Shown in pieces: positions 4,401 through 6,925 of a DNA stretch of 6,925 bases. The position numbers and the translations under genes were made by a program. Positions within the stretch are counted from its first letter, which is position 1; each line of letters begins with the position of its first letter. Origin of the DNA: JBBDWZ01 sp050732575 (lineage in GTDB: Bacteria > Gemmatimonadota > Gemmatimonadetes > Longimicrobiales > RSA9); assembly GCA_050732575.1 (NCBI GenBank), contig JBOHRF010000275.1:1-6925 (forward strand), in the 5' to 3' direction. The notes beneath the pieces were generated by a model. That model did no database searches. It was given only the letters and a program-made list of their open reading frames with translations, and had not been told where the DNA came from.

Positions 4401-6591
4401 CGCACTGCCGCGCGAAGATGCGAACCGCGTGGGTGCGTCGCTGGCCGTGGAATCGCGCGTGCGCCGCATCCGCAATGCGTTGGGCATGACCGCGCTGGCC
4501 TTCACGGGTTTGACCCTGTGGCTGTGCGCAGCGCTGTGGCGTCCCACGCATCAGCCGCCCGGCGATTTCCGCATACCGCGTTTTACGAGCACGGTGGAGC
4601 AGCTGGTAGCCGGGCGCGCCATCGTGGCTGGCGATTCCCTTGCCATTGCGCGCTCGGCCGTGGCGCAGCCTGCGTTTCGTTCCACATCGTTCCTGCGCCA
4701 GATGGTTGCGGTCAGCAATGCCGTGGATCGCGGCGAGTATCCGGGTGAACGCTGCTTCCAGCGTGATGCCCTGCTGCGCGCGACCAGCGCCGACCAGGTC
4801 AACGTGATGAGCGCGTTCTGCGGACTGGCCGCCGGCACGTCCGGCCGCTTTGCCTGGCGCGGCCAGCTCAACACGAGCGGCAGATTGAAAGAGATGGTGC
4901 TGACCGATGGTCGCGGCGCAGTCGTGCTCTCCGGCAGTTCCACTGCACAAACGCACGCCCGCCTGGGTCCCGGCTGCTCGCCTGAGCGGCCGGTACGCGC
5001 GCGCGCCGTGCAGCTCGGCTGCGAGCGTGCGGTAGCCAGCATAACGTTCGGCACGAGCGCGTACGTGCTCGAGCCGAACGACTCTGTGCGCGTGAACGCG
5101 CAAGCGCTGCACCAATCACATCTGCTGAAGCCCGGTGATCTGATCGAAGCTTCGGGTGTGACCGCGTTGGTCGCTGATCTGCCGACCGGCGCGGTCACGT
5201 ATGCGCGCTGGGAAAACGGCGCGTTCCGCCGCTACCGCGAGCCCGGCACGGCGCCCTGGGTGCAGCAGCTCGATGTGCAACTGGCACGCGCGCTGGACGA
5301 TCGCGGCAGCTACTTGCGTCATGCCAAACTCACCATCGAGCCCGACCTGCACACTGCGCTCAGCGAACAACTGCCCGCCGCATGTGCCGCGCTGACAGGC
5401 GCGACCGCGTGCTCGGTGCTGCTGGCCGATCCCACGAACGGCCGGATCCTGGCGTTCGGTGAGTGGGAACGCCGGCCGCGCGAGCCCGGGCCGCATCGTC
5501 CGGTCGATCGCAACCTGCGCAATCATCCCAGCGCATCGACCATCAAGCCGATCATGGCGGCGGCCGCGCTCAGCGTCTATCCCGGATTGAGCAAGCTGGA
5601 CGTAGAGCACACGCTCGAGGAATACACGACCATCGCGAACACACCGATCGGCCAGCCCATCCGGGCGCGCCGCCAGTATCCAAACTCGCGCGTGCCTTTC
5701 ACCGGATTCCTGGGTGCGTCGGACAACCTGTACGCCACGACACTCGGTTTCCTGGCCAGCGCACGGCCCGGACGCGATGGCCTGCCCGCGCTCAGTGGCA
5801 ACAGCAACGAGTCCGGCCTGCGCGTGAATGGCGAGCCGCTGCACGGCCGGCCCGTGTTCCCGGCTGAGAGCGGGTTGGGGCTGCATCGCTCGCCCTTTGC
5901 GCAGGCGCTCGAGCAGCTGTACGGCGTGGAAGCGCAGGCCACCGAGAGAACATCGACCTTCGACACGCGCTTCTGGCAGCGTGCGATTGACGCAAATGCG
6001 CTACCGCGGAGTCCCGAGCTGGAACGCATTGCACCCGATGCCGTGGTCCTCGACTTCGATCGCGTGCGCGATGCGCGTGAGCTAGCCAGCTTCATGATCG
6101 GCGGCGCCAGCAATCGCTGGAACAACGTGGCGCTCGTGCAGGCGTTCAGCCGCATCTACACGATGCGCGCGGTCGAGTTGTATCTGCTCGAGTCCGTGGG
6201 CGAGAAGCTGCTGGGCAGCGCGCCCAGGGAAACCGAGCAGCTGCGCAACGTGCACGCCGACCTGCGCCGTGGTCTGGCCACGGTGGTGAATCAGCCCTGG
6301 GGGACCGCGTACAGTCTGCGCTCGGAATTCCCGCGCGAGCGCGTGGACTGGCTGGCCAAGACGGGTACGCTCGCCGAACAAGGGTGGACCGGATCACTCA
6401 TCCTGTTTGCCGGCGGCCCCGCGCAATCGGTGCAGGGTGTGTGTGCCGCGAGTGGTGTGATCACCATCGAGCTGGAATCGGGCGCCAATCCCGATGGTCG
6501 CGCTACCGCGCTGTTCCGCCAGACCCTGGCGCCCATGCTGCGCGAGCACCGCGGCTGGGGCGAGCGCGCATGTGTCGGTTTAACGAATTAA
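1489..6591 (+). CDS. SEDS (RodA/FtsW-like) - class B penicillin-binding protein fusion with FHA-like N-terminal region
   Basis: A 1700-residue membrane protein that joins the two enzymes making septal or lateral peptidoglycan, normally separate proteins (RodA-PBP2, FtsW-FtsI). Order: two helices (1-20, 27-48); beta-rich region with FHA-like repeats (50-349); seven extra helices (352-570); SEDS-like core (about 585-973); basic cytoplasmic linker (975-999); helix (about 1000-1017); atypical pedestal (1018-1276); transpeptidase domain (1280-1700) with S1350-T-I-K1353, S1411-D-N1413 and K1624-T-G-T. I count about 20 helices; the positive-inside rule places the transpeptidase in the periplasm, as required, and also the FHA-like region. 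I chose ATG 1489 because it opens directly into a hydrophobic helix and couples to the preceding stop; ATG 1420 would overlap the GTPase by 53 bases and add a hydrophilic leader. The frame is unbroken, so the fusion is not a sequencing join of two frames. The SEDS half is divergent; the transpeptidase half looks catalytically complete. Family assignment is firm for the C-terminus and good for SEDS. Confidence 0.9.
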   Translation: MFFALLIAVCLASAIMAGLVGRSRLFPRLALAAAMAVPLAAFLITQALARPGRSTLAFQVLGQYHALGDAISIATDSSADFVLPTGASTGPAVRLALSYDGRARQHTLRIVRSSVPILLDGEPVNAVRTGRTAIIGFPGSSDEIRLTRPWWCWLQCAERRITRPGQPRESFQLVRSRALALSGVTLTLFRIGNTDYIAGDPARRMYVDGEPIPAVRSRNAQRLRVGLRDGFELHIGTHVAEHRLELLLPRNYARWYLPGQETQRARFLLSATPADTIPGLIDVIALARVTRGAARARYGGILERTPAGWQLHEANGVRNVAVNQRVFIPQRSAQQSSGYLVQLSQQETSPKSALIAALTAWVLGAVLLIWALRHVRGTALGLRVTALGLLYTLVFIRGALAFRVWLDRPYQARAPATFLVLLILLPALVAAYHIWQEQSARGRGWWKPFAPIGAYVLGALVVGSVAVIPEWRSTLLLGTLAPLALGTVGLWLLQRLLLARDSAGPRLLSPLAALEEAAAGRYSHTQFYSAVGVLAFLGFVLAIVAEVVGAGKVFALCFIGAAGALLLYLSGAPRVFVRKPMRWKRVLAAGFCAVAIGGGLYSITMSILVGLLATPIAGVIAWRMADPPLPRIRPFTLREALPAELVLPLLIVLLLLVMFGMLDRIRVLGEYTLALAGLIVIVRMFAVIWFRLAEQADQVTLRRTKLDGPTATQLLIGAVAVLAIAVTIFVPLGLGDPGLILLFFSAATIAALVGLAGFGARGVLLGAGSLAVLLTGFFLLMQVRPATLTGAEPERLTTPEVRYAAALHDTELQQHLVVADTADARKILDTLQQDWGMRYYSALGGTLGRGYFGADFTGRGVPWPVALAENVFSTFVLSEHGWLGGALVLAAYLVLIVFLLYAAAFGCAQRTFIPRALLLAGLAAFLAVPTLYMVAANASLLPLTGQNVPGLGLLSPADVALIALLGALAVTALPREDANRVGASLAVESRVRRIRNALGMTALAFTGLTLWLCAALWRPTHQPPGDFRIPRFTSTVEQLVAGRAIVAGDSLAIARSAVAQPAFRSTSFLRQMVAVSNAVDRGEYPGERCFQRDALLRATSADQVNVMSAFCGLAAGTSGRFAWRGQLNTSGRLKEMVLTDGRGAVVLSGSSTAQTHARLGPGCSPERPVRARAVQLGCERAVASITFGTSAYVLEPNDSVRVNAQALHQSHLLKPGDLIEASGVTALVADLPTGAVTYARWENGAFRRYREPGTAPWVQQLDVQLARALDDRGSYLRHAKLTIEPDLHTALSEQLPAACAALTGATACSVLLADPTNGRILAFGEWERRPREPGPHRPVDRNLRNHPSASTIKPIMAAAALSVYPGLSKLDVEHTLEEYTTIANTPIGQPIRARRQYPNSRVPFTGFLGASDNLYATTLGFLASARPGRDGLPALSGNSNESGLRVNGEPLHGRPVFPAESGLGLHRSPFAQALEQLYGVEAQATERTSTFDTRFWQRAIDANALPRSPELERIAPDAVVLDFDRVRDARELASFMIGGASNRWNNVALVQAFSRIYTMRAVELYLLESVGEKLLGSAPRETEQLRNVHADLRRGLATVVNQPWGTAYSLRSEFPRERVDWLAKTGTLAEQGWTGSLILFAGGPAQSVQGVCAASGVITIELESGANPDGRATALFRQTLAPMLREHRGWGERACVGLTN
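1636..2535 (+). other. FHA-like, beta-rich N-terminal region of the fusion protein (residues 50-349)
   Basis: Two copies of the motif [LV]DGEP[VI]xAVR stand 88 residues apart (119-128 and 207-216), each followed by a short beta-hairpin ending in a hydrophobic-IG element. The first is preceded by ISIATDSSADFVLP, in the place and style of the 'I.iGR...nDivL' strand of FHA domains, and the DGEP motif fits the 'NGxxl' turn. The phosphothreonine-contacting Arg and Ser/His of real FHA domains are not visible, so phosphopeptide binding is doubtful. A possible third partial copy lies at about 298-343 (GWQLHEANG...VNQRVF). C152 and C156 form a close pair. FHA similarity is by eye and could instead be another beta-sandwich. 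Confidence 0.45.
2542..3198 (+). other. Extra block of about seven membrane helices before the SEDS core (residues 352-570)
   Basis: Hydrophobic segments are at about 352-371, 378-397, 414-434, 450-469, 473-494, 526-548 and 551-570. Basic loops at 373-377 (RHVRG), 436-447 (RGRGWWK) and 572-585 (RVFVRKPMRWKR) fall on the predicted cytoplasmic side. Canonical SEDS proteins have ten helices, so this block is additional unless I have mis-set the core boundary. I recognise no family. Confidence 0.55.
3241..4407 (+). other. Divergent SEDS glycosyltransferase core (residues about 585-973)
   Basis: SEDS signature regions appear in the correct order. A helix with GDPGLILLF (735-743) and the following LVGLAGFGARGVLL sits where RodA/FtsW have 'qPDlGtal...f.aGl..r'. 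A long extracytoplasmic loop (783-870) leads into AENVFSTFVLSEHGWLGG (868-885), matching 'tDFIFAvlaEElGfvG'. Then SLLPLTGQNVPGLGLLS (939-955) matches 'nllPvtGiplPfiSyGgS'. The ARRW and QPSE elements and the final GGS are not recognisable, and the catalytic Asp of the DFIF motif is replaced (Asn if ungapped, Glu with a one-residue shift). Membership of the superfamily is likely; lipid II polymerase activity is uncertain. Confidence 0.75.
4540..5316 (+). other. Atypical periplasmic pedestal of the PBP half (residues 1018-1276)
   Basis: Class B PBPs usually have, just after the membrane helix, a pedestal opening with an 'RG.I.DRnG..LA' motif. I cannot find it here. Instead there is a helical stretch (about 1031-1080), then a beta-rich stretch with cysteine pairs C1089/C1111 and C1163/C1178, and the segment VRVNAQALHQ...LLKPGDLIEASG (1200-1223), which again recalls the 'NG...L..GD.I..G' end of an FHA-like fold. 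Function unknown; by position it would contact the SEDS extracytoplasmic loop. Confidence 0.5.
5326..6588 (+). other. Penicillin-binding transpeptidase domain (residues 1280-1700)
   Basis: It opens with KLTIEPDLHTAL, the usual 'LTiD..lQ.al' entry, and SVLLADPTNGRILAFG ('vvldp.tGeilAma'). The catalytic motifs are SASTIKP with nucleophile S1350 and base K1353, SDN (1411-1413) and KTGT (1624-1627). MIGGASNRWNNVALVQAFSRI (1536-1556) fits the 'aiGqG...vTPLqlA.aya' element. A stretch of about 110 residues between SDN and that element is longer and odder than I expect. C1299/C1308 and C1652/C1695 are close or terminal cysteine pairs. It should crosslink peptidoglycan stem peptides and be beta-lactam sensitive. 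Confidence 0.9.
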
Positions 6592-6604
6592 CGAACTATC
6601 GAAC
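6581..6604 (+). repeat. Three imperfect 8-bp tandem repeats across the stop codon of the fusion gene
   Basis: TAACGAAT (6581-6588), TAACGAAC (6589-6596) and TATCGAAC (6597-6604) follow one another, with TGAACGG continuing the pattern loosely. The stop TAA (6589-6591) lies in the second unit. The tract is AT-rich compared with its surroundings. It may be simple slippage; a regulatory role is not shown. Confidence 0.5.
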
Positions 6605-6925
6605 TGAACGGCCCTTCACGTTGAAACATGCGCGCGCAAGGATCCAGCGCGTCGCGCGGCGCGCAGCAACGTTCACATTCACGACTACGTTATAGAGGGC
6701 GGCCCCGGGCGCCTGTTGGGCGGCATCGCCACAACGTGCGCGTCAGATCTGAGCATCGGCAAGACCCAGGACTTCGAAGTCACGCCGGCTGTGCGCGGCA
6801 ACCTCCGCAATTTGAAGTCCGCACCTCTGGACCGGGCCGCCTCCTGGCTCGTGTTCCACTGCGCGTTGAATGAGAGAATCCCGAGCGCGCTCGACTAGCG
6901 CACCAGTGCCTGAGCTAACCTGATC
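6592..6925. other. Region downstream of the operon without a convincing gene
   Basis: 334 bases follow the fusion gene to the window edge. I find no tRNA, no recognisable protein and no clear T-tailed terminator. A 7-bp inverted repeat TGCGCGC (6629-6635) / GCGCGCA (6659-6665) could form a stem, but the sequence is almost all G and C there, and no T run follows. The only reading frame with coding-like third positions is 6716-6898 on the + strand. On the - strand a frame is open from the right edge to a stop at 6745-6743 (60 codons), with only about 57% G/C at third positions. Confidence 0.5.
6716..6898 (+). CDS. Possible small or remnant open reading frame, unknown protein
   Basis: Sixty codons from TTG 6716 to TAG 6896-6898. 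By my count 50 of the 60 codons end in G or C, close to what the large genes show and higher than the competing frame on the other strand; this is the only reason to list it. The frame is open upstream to a TGA at 6605-6607, but TTG 6716 is the only conventional start in it and no ribosome-binding site precedes it. It could be the tail of a decayed gene. Visible sequence includes PLDRAASWLVFHCAL; I recognise no family. Chance is a real alternative. Confidence 0.22.
   Translation: MGGIATTCASDLSIGKTQDFEVTPAVRGNLRNLKSAPLDRAASWLVFHCALNERIPSALD

Noticed and set aside
6629..6665. Possible terminator hairpin after the operon
   Set aside because: A 7-bp inverted repeat exists (TGCGCGC / GCGCGCA), but the loop is 23 bases, alternative pairings of the GCGC run are many, and no T tract follows.
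6743..6925. Open - strand frame entering from the right edge (60 codons)
   Set aside because: Only about 57% of codons end in G/C, well below the operon genes, and no family is recognisable; the overlapping + strand frame fits the codon bias better.
1..6925. CRISPR arrays, tRNA/rRNA genes, insertion sequences
   Set aside because: No regularly spaced repeats, cloverleaf-like sequence, transposase motifs or flanking inverted repeats were seen.

Overview
The window is a dense, GC-rich stretch (GC judged by eye in the mid-60s percent) with all credible genes on the + strand in one overlapping block. The organism is probably a high-GC Gram-negative bacterium, possibly a proteobacterium. This rests on base composition, on very long GC3-rich reading frames, and on the envelope architecture: the segments predicted to lie outside the cytoplasm carry cysteines in even-numbered close pairs, as expected for an oxidising periplasm. 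I cannot name the genus.

Layout: (1) positions 1-195 hold the last 64 codons of a gene entering from the left, unrecognised. (2) 192-1472, overlapping it by ATGA, is a membrane-anchored P-loop GTPase with a cytoplasmic G domain, one membrane helix and a helical tail of about 150 residues predicted to be periplasmic. (3) 1489-6591 is a single giant reading frame of 1700 residues. It starts with two membrane helices and a beta-rich region with two FHA-like repeats, continues with about 17 more membrane helices, the last ten or so matching a divergent SEDS (RodA/FtsW/SpoVE) glycosyltransferase, and ends with a further helix, an unusual periplasmic pedestal and a penicillin-binding transpeptidase domain with intact SxxK, SxN and KTG motifs. 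(4) 6592-6925 lacks a convincing gene; it begins with a short imperfect 8-bp tandem repeat over the stop codon and contains one weak reading frame of unknown meaning.

Working model (inference): the operon encodes a specialised peptidoglycan synthase in which the usually separate SEDS polymerase and class B PBP are one polypeptide, carrying a sensory-looking periplasmic domain and co-translated with a membrane GTPase that could gate or position it. The SEDS half has lost or altered several consensus motifs, including the region of the catalytic Asp, while the transpeptidase half looks active. The enzyme may therefore be a transpeptidase regulated by a pseudo-SEDS scaffold, or a polymerase with a rearranged active site. 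The fusion plus the GTPase partner is the main point of interest here.
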